A DNA stretch of 64,000 bases from Albibacterium profundi (lineage in GTDB: Bacteria; Bacteroidota; Bacteroidia; Sphingobacteriales; Sphingobacteriaceae): assembly GCF_042159835.1 (NCBI RefSeq), contig NZ_JBBVGT010000002.1, forward strand, positions 2,170,001-2,234,000, read 5' to 3'. Shown one piece after another: positions 44,717-53,345 of this stretch. Position 1 is the first letter of the stretch. Each line of letters starts with the position of its first letter. The position numbers and the translations under genes are program-made. The notes beneath the pieces are model-generated. The model was not told where the DNA came from. It saw nothing but the letters and a program-made list of their open reading frames with translations, and ran no database searches.

Positions 44717-44738
44717 ATGAATCGAATCAATAAAATAC

Positions 44739-44885
44739 GGCATATAACGAGCAGTTTGGTAAAATGGCGGGTTCAGTACTAAATTCAACAGTAGTTCTTC
44801 AATTGAACTTTTGTGAAAAACTGAACTATTCGACTTCGATTTCCGCCACTTCGCCGAGCTGCTGAACCGTTACCAGCAATTAAAA
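44739..44885 (+). other. attC of cassette 12
   Basis: Left core GGCATATAAC (44739-44748) is the reverse complement of the 5' junction GTTATATGCC at 42825. Arms GAGCAGTTTGG and CGAGCTGCT pair in part; right core GTTACCA at 44879 starts the last cassette. Confidence 0.85.
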
Positions 44886-44893
44886 CCAAGACA

Positions 44894-45274
44894 ATGAATA
44901 CAACTTATCACAGTAATGGTGTAAAAAAATGGGACGGTCTAACTGGTTCTGCATACCATCCTAATGGAGTAAAGGCTTTTGATGGATTGACAAAAAGTGC
45001 TTACCATGTAAATGGAGTTAAAGCATTTGACGGACTAACTAAAAGTGCATATCATGACAATGGGGTTAAAGCCTTAGATGGATTAACAAAGAGTGCCTAC
45101 CATGAAAATGGAGTTAAAGCCTTAGACGGTTTAACGGGAAAAGTTTATGACAAATCGGGAAGACCGACTAACAACAAAACCTTTACGGTAAGCACTGGAT
45201 TAGGGACAGGGATATCAATGCAGTTTGTTCCATCCATTAAAGTGACAGTTTACGACCGTGTAATTTACTCCTAA
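44894..45274 (+). CDS. Short tandem-repeat protein, MORN-like (cassette 13)
   Basis: The 126-residue protein has five tandem units of 16 residues with the pattern AYHxNGVKAFDGLTKS, then a unique 40-residue tail (PTNNKTFTVSTGLGTGISMQ). The YHxNG...DG pattern is like the MORN_2 repeat of YwqK-family antitoxins, which form beta sheets. The repeats are also conserved as 48-bp DNA repeats, so copy number may vary. There is no signal peptide. Function is not known. Confidence 0.75.
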   Translation: MNTTYHSNGVKKWDGLTGSAYHPNGVKAFDGLTKSAYHVNGVKAFDGLTKSAYHDNGVKALDGLTKSAYHENGVKALDGLTGKVYDKSGRPTNNKTFTVSTGLGTGISMQFVPSIKVTVYDRVIYS

Positions 45275-45282
45275 AAAATAGA

Positions 45283-45430
45283 GTGCTCAAAAATTTAGAA
45301 CATATTAGTCCGTTGTCGGAAACGGTTGTTTTATTTATATCAACTATTTCAAAGATAGAGAGTGTAAACAAAATAGTTGTTTTCGGTTCGAGAGCATTGG
45401 GTGATTATGAAAAATACTCAGACTTGGACT
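45283..45430 (+). pseudogene. Nucleotidyltransferase (MNT type), 3' part lost at IS insertion
   Basis: A GTG at 45283 opens a frame whose 49th codon is completed at the IS boundary. It contains IVVFGSRALGDYEKYSDLDL, the GSxxxGxxxxxSDxD signature of small nucleotidyltransferases such as MntA antitoxins. The IS element starts directly after this motif and the rest of the gene is missing on the other side of the IS. It was part of cassette 13, eight bases after the repeat-protein gene. Confidence 0.8.
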
Positions 45431-45446
45431 TGACCTCTCCCCATAT

Positions 45447-46280
45447 TTAGGAGTCTTCTAAAATAGAAAGTTCCGCTGTTTTGACCTGCTTTTCGATGTA
45501 CATTTCGGTCGACAGATCCCCCAGACAGCTATGGGGTCGGAAGGTGTTATATTCCTCCCTCCAGACTTCGATTTTCTCTTTCGCATCTTCCAATGACAGA
45601 AACCAATGTGCGTTCAGGCACTCATCACGGAAACTCCCATTGAAGGACTCAATATACGGATTATCTGTGGGTTTCCCCGGTCTGGAAAAAATTAATTCAA
45701 CCCGGTGTTCATAAGCCCATCTATCGACATCCTTTGAAATGAACTCCGATTCATTATCCACCTGGATCCTCTTTGGCTTTGCCCCCTGGAACAACCTGAG
45801 CCCTTCCAGTACAGCTACCACATCTTTTCCCTTAAGCCCTTGCCCGGTCTGGATAGCCATACATTTACGGCTATAATTATCCACTACAGTTAAGCAGCGG
45901 ATCTTCCGGCCGTCAAACAGCGCATCAGCCACGAAATCCATGCTCCAGCAATCGTGTAAACTGGAGAAAGCCGGTTTTTCCGAGCGGTGCGAGGCAGCTC
46001 GGCAACGCCGGGGGCGCTTCACACGCAGGTTTAGCCCCTCTTCCTTATAAATGCGGTAAACACGTTTATGGTTATCCTTCCAACCTTCCCGTTTCAATAG
46101 GACCACGATGCGTTCAATACCATAACGCACACGGGTCTCGGCAATGCTCCGTATTCGCTGGCGAAGCGGGCCATCATTGCTGCGAACGTTTTTATAATAC
46201 CAGACCGAAGTGCTCAGTAGGGATACTTGGCACGCCCGGCGTAATGAGACACGGTAATCCGATACAAGATCTTTGACCAT
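45447..46280 (-). CDS. IS3-family transposase OrfB (DDE integrase core)
   Basis: The 277-residue protein has the IS3 OrfB pattern: HTH_21 near RYGIERIVVLLKREGW, then the rve integrase core with D in WSMDFVADALF, D in IQVDNESEF and E in NPYIESFNGSFRDECLN. All catalytic residues are present, so it looks active. It is normally made as an OrfAB fusion by -1 frameshifting. A run of nine A in the message at 46308-46316, near the end of orfA, is a suitable slippery site. Confidence 0.9.
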   Translation of the reverse strand: MVKDLVSDYRVSLRRACQVSLLSTSVWYYKNVRSNDGPLRQRIRSIAETRVRYGIERIVVLLKREGWKDNHKRVYRIYKEEGLNLRVKRPRRCRAASHRSEKPAFSSLHDCWSMDFVADALFDGRKIRCLTVVDNYSRKCMAIQTGQGLKGKDVVAVLEGLRLFQGAKPKRIQVDNESEFISKDVDRWAYEHRVELIFSRPGKPTDNPYIESFNGSFRDECLNAHWFLSLEDAKEKIEVWREEYNTFRPHSCLGDLSTEMYIEKQVKTAELSILEDS

Positions 46281-46300
46281 CTTTCTGCGCTGGGCGGGTT

Positions 46301-46567
46301 TCAGTACTTTTTTTTTAACACATCCTGCAGCATCTGCTTGTCCAGGCTCAGATCAGCGACCAGCTTCTTCAGCTGTGCATTTTCCTCTTCCAGTTGGCGT
46401 AACCGACGCAATTCTGCGACTCCCAAGCCACCGTATTTTTTCTTCCAATTGTAAAATGTGGCCTCGCTGATCCCCATTTTCCTGCAGACTTCCTCCACAC
46501 GGGTGCCGGTCTCGGCCTGCTTGATCGCAAAGGCGATCTGGGATTCGGTAAACTTCGATTTTTTCAT
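46301..46567 (-). CDS. IS3-family transposase OrfA (helix-turn-helix)
   Basis: The 88-residue protein begins MKKSKFTESQIAFAIKQAE, a typical IS3 OrfA start, with a helix-turn-helix (VCRKMGISEATFYNWKKKY) and a leucine-zipper-like C-terminal helix (LRQLEEENAQLKKLVADL). It binds the IS ends. The gene ends just after the poly-A run used for frameshifting into orfB. Confidence 0.9.
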   Translation of the reverse strand: MKKSKFTESQIAFAIKQAETGTRVEEVCRKMGISEATFYNWKKKYGGLGVAELRRLRQLEEENAQLKKLVADLSLDKQMLQDVLKKKY

Positions 46568-46663
46568 CTGTGTTCCTCCTGTTTAAAATTAGTAATTCAA
46601 TCCGTTTTTCTCTAATTTTAAATACTCCGATTTTTAGGGGAGACGTCAGTTTAGTGATAAATA

Positions 46664-46707
46664 CAATAAGTAATATAATTCACTGCAATAAGTGATATAA
46701 CGCACTT
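46664..46707. repeat. Two 22-bp imperfect tandem repeats next to the IS
   Basis: CAATAAGTAATATAATTCAC at 46664 is repeated 22 bases later as CAATAAGTGATATAACGCAC. The units lie upstream of the cytochrome b-like gene and may be iterated operators. Confidence 0.6.
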
Positions 46708-46753
46708 GTATAGAGGTCTTTTCATGTTATATTTGAGTTCAATAAATATAGCT

Positions 46754-47296
46754 ATGAATAGGAATTATATTTTACACCGCATTTTGCATTGGTGCATAGG
46801 GTTTGTCATCCTATTCATTTTATTGACAGTTTTCCTGCGATTAAATTGGATGAATAAAGATATAATGGCCGGTATTTTGAGTCGCGATCTTTCAGCTTTA
46901 GGTATTCAGATTACTTACGATGATGCTGTGAAAATTGCTAAGGATATCAGAAGACCAATGTGGAATACCCATATTTATGCTGGTTATATTTTGACTGGAC
47001 TGTTTGTTTTCAAAATGATTTTAGTACTAATAAAAGGAGCTAGCTTTGATAGCCCCTTTTGTTCTGGAAATTCAAGAAGGAAGAAATTTCAATCTTGGGT
47101 ATATGTTTTCTTCTATTTTTTTCTAGGTGTTTCTTTAGCAACTGGACTTTTAATTGAAATGGGGCCAGCGAACTGGAAAGCCGGTTTGGAGGCCATTCAT
47201 TCACTTTCGCTTTACTATGTGATTCCTTTTTTGGCATTACATTTCTTTGGCATTTTATTTTCAAGAATACGAAAAGAACGAGAGGCATCTGAATGA
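46754..47296 (+). CDS. Cytochrome b-like membrane protein
   Basis: The 180-residue protein has four hydrophobic segments with histidines at suitable places for heme ligands (LHWCIGF, THIYAGYIL, IHSLSLYYV, ALHFFGIL), as in cytochrome b561-like domains. The start at 46754 (MNRNYILHRI) is preferred over ATGs upstream that lie in the repeat region. It is followed by a small lipoprotein gene. A role in membrane electron transfer is inferred. Confidence 0.7.
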   Translation: MNRNYILHRILHWCIGFVILFILLTVFLRLNWMNKDIMAGILSRDLSALGIQITYDDAVKIAKDIRRPMWNTHIYAGYILTGLFVFKMILVLIKGASFDSPFCSGNSRRKKFQSWVYVFFYFFLGVSLATGLLIEMGPANWKAGLEAIHSLSLYYVIPFLALHFFGILFSRIRKEREASE

Positions 47297-47369
47297 AAAA
47301 TGATTAGTTAAGGTTGGATTACTTTATATGTTTTTTGATATGTTTATAATAAAACTAAAATTTATGATA

Positions 47370-47840
47370 ATGAAAAGAATGTTTTTAATTCCCACAATAG
47401 TATTTGGCTTATTCATGATGGGATGTACTGGCAATCAGTCAAAAGTCGATACTGAACATACTGAATCCGATGTTTCTCATCTGGTAACTGAAGACCATAA
47501 AGCAGGATTGATACCTTTAGAAGATCAAGTGAAATTGGATAATGGGGAGAAATGGATAGCGAACATAGAAACTAATGAAGGCATTGATAATATGCTTGCC
47601 ATGGTCAAAAAAGAGAAAAGTAAAGAAACTCCTGATTATGTAATGTTAAAAGAACGTCTAGACAAAGAGTTTAACGTCTTGTTAGAAAAGTGTACCATGA
47701 CAGGCGAGTCACACGACCAGTTACATAACTACCTATTGCCCCTGAAAGCGAAGATTGACAAGCTAGATCCAAACTCTAGTAAAGAAGCAATTAAGGAAAT
47801 TGAAAATCATCTATTAACTTATTATGGTTATTTTAAATAG
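47370..47840 (+). CDS. Small lipoprotein of unknown function
   Basis: A lipoprotein signal peptide with lipobox MMGC (after MKRMFLIPTIVFGLF) starts at 47370. The mature protein of about 140 residues is mostly helical and includes VKLDNGEKWIANIETNEGID and CTMTGESHDQLHNYLLPLK, features I have seen in Bacteroidetes proteins near redox genes but cannot name. It follows the cytochrome b-like gene by 70 bases and is probably cotranscribed. Confidence 0.65.
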   Translation: MKRMFLIPTIVFGLFMMGCTGNQSKVDTEHTESDVSHLVTEDHKAGLIPLEDQVKLDNGEKWIANIETNEGIDNMLAMVKKEKSKETPDYVMLKERLDKEFNVLLEKCTMTGESHDQLHNYLLPLKAKIDKLDPNSSKEAIKEIENHLLTYYGYFK

Positions 47841-48098
47841 ATTAGCTAACATCGCTACGTAACTTATGTTACCTTATTAGCGTTTATTAAAGGATAAATT
47901 TTGATGAAAATAATATTGTTAAGGAATTGGAAATAAAAGATAGGAGTTATGATTCCTCTCTAATGGTAACATGTTTTCCAAGTCATATAAAAGTGACCAA
48001 GGTTACGTTTGCATGTACAAAATCAACACTAGCGTAAACCTAAATGAGTATTTTGGTAGAATAAGTTAAACTGAATATTTAACATAAAATTATTTAAT

Positions 48099-48860
48099 AT
48101 GAAAAGATTAGAAAGTAAAATTGCATTAATAACCGGTGGTGCTGGTAGTATTGGCAAGCATACTGCCAAAGGTTTTTTAGAAGAAGGAGCCAAGGTGTTT
48201 TTGGTGGATTTAAACGAAGATGACCTAAAAAAGACGGTAGAGGAACTGGGCAGCGAGAATGTCCAATACTGCGTTGCCGATGTCAGTAAATCTAGTGATG
48301 TTCAGAAATATGTGGATGAAGCAGTAAAGGCTTATGGGAAAATTGACATCTTCTTTAATAATGCGGGTATCGAAGGTGTAGTGAAACCTATTGAGGATTA
48401 TCCAGAAGACATATTTGATAAGGTAATCGCTGTAAACGTAAAAGGAGTTTGGTTGGGTGCTAAGTATGTTTTACCGCAAATGAACGACGGCGCAAGTATG
48501 ATTATAACTTCATCGGTTGCAGGTTTGAATGGTAGTCCGAACGTAAGTGCTTATATAACAAGTAAGCATGCCGTAGTAGGGGTAATGAGGGCGACAGCGG
48601 TTGAGGCAGCACCTAGAAAAATACGGGTAAATTCAGTACATCCCTCACCCGTTGATAACAGAATGATGCGTTCTTTGGAAGAGGGTTTTGCTCCGGGAGC
48701 GGCTGCAGAAGCTAAGAAAGAACTGGAAAAATCAATTCCTTTAGGTCGCTACGCTACGGCAGATGAGATCACGAAAGCAGTTTTGTTTTTAGCGAGCGAT
48801 GATAGCCAGTTCGTAACCGGAACCACAGTTGTTGTAGACGGAGGATTGAGCGTTTTATAA
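48099..48860 (+). CDS. SDR-family oxidoreductase
   Basis: The NAD(P)-binding motif TGGAGSIGKH lies at residues 12-21, NNAG near 89 and the catalytic YITSK near 150, with the conserved serine in ITSSVAG. This is a classical short-chain dehydrogenase of 253 residues ending in VVVDGGLSVL. It would interconvert an alcohol and a ketone; the substrate is unknown. A 260-base gap before it holds no gene I can support. Confidence 0.9.
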   Translation: MKRLESKIALITGGAGSIGKHTAKGFLEEGAKVFLVDLNEDDLKKTVEELGSENVQYCVADVSKSSDVQKYVDEAVKAYGKIDIFFNNAGIEGVVKPIEDYPEDIFDKVIAVNVKGVWLGAKYVLPQMNDGASMIITSSVAGLNGSPNVSAYITSKHAVVGVMRATAVEAAPRKIRVNSVHPSPVDNRMMRSLEEGFAPGAAAEAKKELEKSIPLGRYATADEITKAVLFLASDDSQFVTGTTVVVDGGLSVL

Positions 48861-48906
48861 ATTAATAACGCCTATACGATAACTTTAGATATAAGTAACA
48901 TTTCAA

Positions 48907-49362
48907 ATGAACAATACAAAGATCTTGCTTGACCTGTGGATTGAAGCCCGAACAAGGTTTACCAATCTTTTAGATAATATATCAGAAAGTGATTTACAAA
49001 AAAAATTACTGCCTGCCCAAAACTCAGTTGGATTTCTTATTCGACATATTGGAGATGTGGAACTACTTTTTGCAAAGAATGTTTTCAGTGATAAAACAGT
49101 AAAAGTAACAGCTAAAACAATTATCGCACAAAAAGACACGGGAGAGTGGACAGACTTAATATCTTTAAAATCTTACGTTGCAGAATCTTTTGAAAAATTA
49201 AAAGCGATAGTAGAAGAACAAACTAATGATGATTGGGAAACATTGATTACTACTAAAGAATTTGGAACAAAAACTAAAGCTGAAGCCTTTGGGAGAATAA
49301 TTTCTCATACAAGCTATCATGCCGGACAGTTAGCTATTATTCTTAAATATGGTATCCTTTAA
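48907..49362 (+). CDS. DinB-family protein
   Basis: Four-helix bundle features of the DinB superfamily are clear: FLIRHIGDVELLF with the first metal histidine and IISHTSYHAGQLAIIL with two more. DinB-like proteins are metal-dependent, often thiol transferases or of unknown function. The 151-residue length fits. It lies 47 bases after the SDR gene on the same strand. Confidence 0.85.
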   Translation: MNNTKILLDLWIEARTRFTNLLDNISESDLQKKLLPAQNSVGFLIRHIGDVELLFAKNVFSDKTVKVTAKTIIAQKDTGEWTDLISLKSYVAESFEKLKAIVEEQTNDDWETLITTKEFGTKTKAEAFGRIISHTSYHAGQLAIILKYGIL

Positions 49363-49457
49363 AATCAAAATGGAATGGATACAGAACAGAAAATCAAAGA
49401 AATGGTAATTACGACGGGCGTGGGTTATAATCACGATTTTTAACTAACTTAGTATCA

Positions 49458-49717
49458 ATGAAAAAAATGTTCGCCATATTTTTTTTATCAGTATACCTGA
49501 TCTCAACGACAGAGCTTTCCCAGTTGTTGAAGTTTCCCATATTGGTAGAACATTTCATCGAGCATAAAGAAAAAAAACTGGAATATTTGTTGTTGGCTTT
49601 TTAGGTTCCCATTACAATAACCATTTGGAAAATCATCCACTCGATGATGATTACGATCAAGACCAAAAACTACCTTTTCCAAATGGTTTATATCCAAAAA
49701 TAACAATCAATCTTTAA
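49458..49717 (+). pseudogene. Small metal-linked Bacteroidetes exported protein gene, frameshifted
   Basis: An ATG at 49458 opens MKKMFAIFFLSVYLISTTEL, the start of a small exported protein family that sits near metal transport genes in Bacteroidota. It stops at 49602-49604, in the middle of the family's usual length. The rest (GSHYNNHLENHPLDDDYDQD, then QKLPFPNG) is in the -1 frame to the stop at 49715-49717. One base is missing near 49594-49602. The rest of the 500-base gap before the pump gene has nothing else. Confidence 0.7.
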
Positions 49718-49870
49718 TAATTTTACCCGTTTATCAATCGATGCAATTCGGGTTGGGCATTATTAAAACATTTTAATTATGAATAGTCGCCTTTAAAAGT
49801 CTTCTAAATAAGCCGAATAGCATCAAACGAATAGAAAAATTGGTAAATTTAAATTTATACTGATTATTTT

Positions 49871-52420
49871 ATGTCCTATAATATACCCGACCATCTGAAA
49901 GGTCTCAACGATAACGAAGTAGCCGCTTCACAAAAGAAGTACGGTTACAACCGTATAGACACTGCCCATAAAAATACCGGGCTGGAATTACTTCTTAATA
50001 TCCTGAAAGAACCAATGCTGATATTGCTCTTTGCTATTTCAGCCATCTATCTCATCACAGGTGATTATGGAGAAGCCTTGTTTATGTTTGTTGCAATCAT
50101 TGCCGTTTCGGCTATTTCATTATATCAGGATACCCGGAGCAAAAAAGCGCTGGAAGCTTTAGAAAAACTGAATGAACCTTTGAGTAAGGTTATCCGTAAT
50201 GCACAGGTTGTTGAAATCCCCACAAACGAAATTGCGATTGGCGACCTCAGTATTACCGAAGAAGGAAAAATGATTAACGCAGACGGAAAGATTGTGCACA
50301 GCAACGATTTTTCCGTTAATGAAGCCTCTTTGACCGGCGAGAGTTTATCGGTATTCAAAAGCAGTGAAATTGAAGATAATAAAGTATACAGTGGAACCTT
50401 AGCAGTATCGGGACTGGCAGTTTTTGAAGTAGAAAAAATTGGTGCAGAAACACAGTTAGGCAAAATCGGTCGATCCATTCAGGACATCAAAGAAGAGCGT
50501 TCTCCATTGCAAATCCAGATTACCAAGTTTGTAAAATGGATGGCGGTGGCGGGCATTATCGTCTTTCTAATGGTTTGGATATTCAGCTACATACAAACTG
50601 ATAATGTTATCGAAAGTCTGTTGGTCGGACTTACGATGGCTATGTCCGTTTTGCCTGAAGAAATCCCGGTAGCATTTACTACGTTTATGGCATTGGGTGC
50701 ATGGAAGCTGATGCGTGAGGGTATTATTGTCAAACGAAGCAGCATTGTGGAAACCCTGGGCAGCACAACGGTTATCTGCACCGATAAAACCGGAACCATT
50801 ACCGAAAACACGATGCACCTGAAACACCTTTACGATTATCAGTCGGATAAAATTTTCGATGAGAAAGATTTTGGTGATACTACACTCTCCAAGCTGATTG
50901 ATTATGCAATGTGGAGCAGCGAACCTGTTCCCTTTGACCCGATGGAAAAAACGCTTCACAAGGTGTATGAACAAACACAAAAAAATGATGCAAGAAAAGA
51001 CTACCGGATGTTTCACGAATATCCGCTGGATGGGAAGCCACCAATGATGACACACCTTTTTGAGAATAAAGAAAGGCATCGGATTATTGCGGCGAAAGGA
51101 GCGCCTGAAGCTATCCTCGATGTTTCCATGCTTTTAGAAAGTGAGAAAAGCGATGTACGGAAACTTATTAAAAGTTTTGGGCAACAAGGATTTCGGGTTT
51201 TAGGGGTAGCAAAATCCAATTTTGAGGGTGACGATCTTCCCCGTGAACAGCAGCAGTTCAGGTTTGACTTTCTGGGTTTGGTGGTGTTTTACGACCCACC
51301 GAAAAAAGGTATTCAGGATGTTTTTCAGCATATTTATGATGCCGGTATAAAAGTAAAAGTGATTACGGGCGATAATACGGATACTACAAAAAGCATTGCG
51401 GCACAGGCGGGAATTGTAAATACAGCCGAAGCCGTAGAGGGAAAAGAAATTATGGAATATTCGGAAGAACAGCTCCTACAGGAAGTCGAAGAAAAGGTAT
51501 TGTTCACCAGAATGTTCCCTGATGCCAAACTCGCCGTAGTGAACGCACTGAAAAAAAAAGGAGAAGTGGTGGCGATGCTGGGCGATGGCGTAAACGATGG
51601 CCCGGCTTTGAAAACCGCTCATATCGGTGTTGCAATGGGAAGTAAAGGAACGGAAATAGCAAAAGCGGCAGCAGCTTTAGTGATTACCAATGATGATTTG
51701 GACAGGCTCATTATCGGAATTGCATCTGGAAGAAGGATTTATGCCAATATCAAAAAAGCCATTCAGTATATCATTTCCATTCATATCCCGATTATCCTTA
51801 CGGTTTCTCTGCCCTTGTTTCTGGGCTGGATATTTCCGCAGATATTTACACCTGTTCACGTGATTTTTTTAGAGCTGGTAATGGGTCCCACTTGTTCCAT
51901 CGTATATGAAAACGAACCAATGGAGAAGGATACCATGTTGCAGAAGCCAAGAAGAATGGCAGACACTTTCTTGAACTGGAAAGAGTTGGCTATCAGTATT
52001 GTCCAGGGATTGGTGATTACCGCCGGTGTATTGTTTGCATATCAATGGACTGTTCAGAATGGTGGCAGCGAAGAAAAAACAAGGGCAATGGTTTTTACAA
52101 CTTTGATTTTTGCCAATATTTTATTGAGTCTGACGAACCGCTCGTTCCATTACAGTCTGTTTGAAAGTTTCAAGAACAAAAACATATTATTTGCAGTGGT
52201 TAGTGGCTCAGTCATAATTATGCTTTTTGCCATATTGTATATTGAGCCTTTAGGTAAATTCTTCCACTTAAGCGGATTGAATGCAGGGGAATTAGGTATA
52301 GCCGCTAGTATCGCTGCAATATCCGTATTGTGGTTTGAAGTGTATAAATGGGTGAAACGGTTAAGACAAAATGACACTGAAACTTCAGGACTTCATTCGT
52401 TAGAAGGTTACATAAAGTGA
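49871..52420 (+). CDS. P-type cation-transporting ATPase (Ca2+-ATPase-like)
   Basis: The 849-residue pump has the N-terminal cation ATPase domain, the LTGES actuator loop, PEEIP in the fourth membrane helix, the phosphorylation site CTDKTGTIT, GDGVNDGPAL in the hinge and about ten membrane segments. PEEIP with this length places it with Ca2+/Mn2+-type (P2A-like) ATPases. The second actuator region reads GDLSITEEGKMINADGK and lacks the usual P in GDxxxL, a mild oddity. It would export Ca2+ or another divalent cation using ATP. Confidence 0.85.
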   Translation: MSYNIPDHLKGLNDNEVAASQKKYGYNRIDTAHKNTGLELLLNILKEPMLILLFAISAIYLITGDYGEALFMFVAIIAVSAISLYQDTRSKKALEALEKLNEPLSKVIRNAQVVEIPTNEIAIGDLSITEEGKMINADGKIVHSNDFSVNEASLTGESLSVFKSSEIEDNKVYSGTLAVSGLAVFEVEKIGAETQLGKIGRSIQDIKEERSPLQIQITKFVKWMAVAGIIVFLMVWIFSYIQTDNVIESLLVGLTMAMSVLPEEIPVAFTTFMALGAWKLMREGIIVKRSSIVETLGSTTVICTDKTGTITENTMHLKHLYDYQSDKIFDEKDFGDTTLSKLIDYAMWSSEPVPFDPMEKTLHKVYEQTQKNDARKDYRMFHEYPLDGKPPMMTHLFENKERHRIIAAKGAPEAILDVSMLLESEKSDVRKLIKSFGQQGFRVLGVAKSNFEGDDLPREQQQFRFDFLGLVVFYDPPKKGIQDVFQHIYDAGIKVKVITGDNTDTTKSIAAQAGIVNTAEAVEGKEIMEYSEEQLLQEVEEKVLFTRMFPDAKLAVVNALKKKGEVVAMLGDGVNDGPALKTAHIGVAMGSKGTEIAKAAAALVITNDDLDRLIIGIASGRRIYANIKKAIQYIISIHIPIILTVSLPLFLGWIFPQIFTPVHVIFLELVMGPTCSIVYENEPMEKDTMLQKPRRMADTFLNWKELAISIVQGLVITAGVLFAYQWTVQNGGSEEKTRAMVFTTLIFANILLSLTNRSFHYSLFESFKNKNILFAVVSGSVIIMLFAILYIEPLGKFFHLSGLNAGELGIAASIAAISVLWFEVYKWVKRLRQNDTETSGLHSLEGYIK

Positions 52421-52571
52421 AAATAATTATGATGGTATTGAATCTTACCTGACGGATGACGATCAAAATATATAGTTATTACAGCAGTCTGAATCGGACA
52501 CTTTAGAGAAGAGAAACGAAATCTTTCAAAGTTTCTGTTTACTTATACATTAATTTAGCAATCATGATTTT

Positions 52572-53033
52572 TTAACTTATCCGATTCTTGAGCGTCTCTT
52601 TAAGTTTGTACCAAATATACAATTCAGACAATTCGAGACTTACATCGAACTTTGATTCCAAATCTACTCTAAAGTCATGGTATTCTGTTAAAGAGAACTC
52701 AGGGTGAGCAGAAATCCTAATACCCTCATAGAACCAGCTCGAAAGCTTTAAATAGTTATTGTCATTAAATGTTGACTCCTTATCATAACAAATTAATCTA
52801 AACTCACTTTCATCTTTAAATGATTCGTGCTTTCTAAATCCCGGATATTTTACTTTTTGTATATTATTTTCCTTATTAAAGTCGTAGTAGGATACATTTC
52901 CGTAAACCAACTTTGATATATGCGAATTTTTCGATTCTATTTTGCTTAATTCATCTATAAATTCATCTAACTTAACTCTAACTAGAAATCCTTTGCAATT
53001 TTGTTGATAATTTGCTCCATATGAACGCCACAT
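52572..53033 (-). pseudogene. DUF2971-like protein, N-terminal part missing
   Basis: The 153-residue frame begins MWRSYGANYQQNCKGFLVRV, which resembles the middle of DUF2971 proteins (MWRxYxxxxxGxxI) rather than an N-terminus, and continues with DESEFRLICY. The upstream half (about 100 residues) is not found on this strand beyond 53033. DUF2971 proteins occur in defence islands. It lies just before the decayed cassette cluster and is probably a fragment. The 150 bases before it (52421-52571) show nothing. Confidence 0.55.
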
Positions 53034-53159
53034 TAGTGGATTTGCTACATTTGATCAGACAGTAAGTTAAGGGAATTTAATAACTTAAAGAAAGCGACCT
53101 TGTAGTTCCAATGATTGAAAAGTTCCTTGACAAAAAACCTGTAAAATAATAATGACCGA

Positions 53160-53320
53160 AACGAACGAAAGAGATCAACGACCCGCTAACATCACCTATA
53201 CGCAATTAGGGGTTTCGTGCTTCGTAGGACAGGATAGTGGTAAATTTAAAGTTCAGTTCTTCGTAGGAAATTTCAAGACAAACATTTATCGCTTGACATC
53301 ATCGAACTTATTCTAACAGT
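53160..53320 (+). other. Decayed attC remnant before arr
   Basis: ACCCGCTAACATCACCTATA at 53180 looks like an attC left core and arm, and loop-like segments (TTCAGTTCTTCG) follow as in the main array. No matching right half is present. It marks an old cassette boundary. Confidence 0.5.
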
Positions 53321-53345
53321 AAGGGAAAAATATAATAATTAAAGA

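Larger units (their letters stand above)
45431..46648 (-). mobile_element. IS3-family insertion sequence (IS407-like group)
   Basis: The 1218-bp element has ends TGACCTCTCCCC (left) and, read inward from the right, TGACGTCTCCCC, matching 11 of 12. It encodes OrfA and OrfB on the minus strand. The flanks (GACT left, GTTT right) are not a direct repeat. Together with the missing end of the nucleotidyltransferase gene this suggests a deletion next to the element after insertion. Confidence 0.9.

Noticed and set aside
45431..46648. A direct target repeat of the IS.
   Set aside because: The bases on both sides (GACT and GTTT) do not match.
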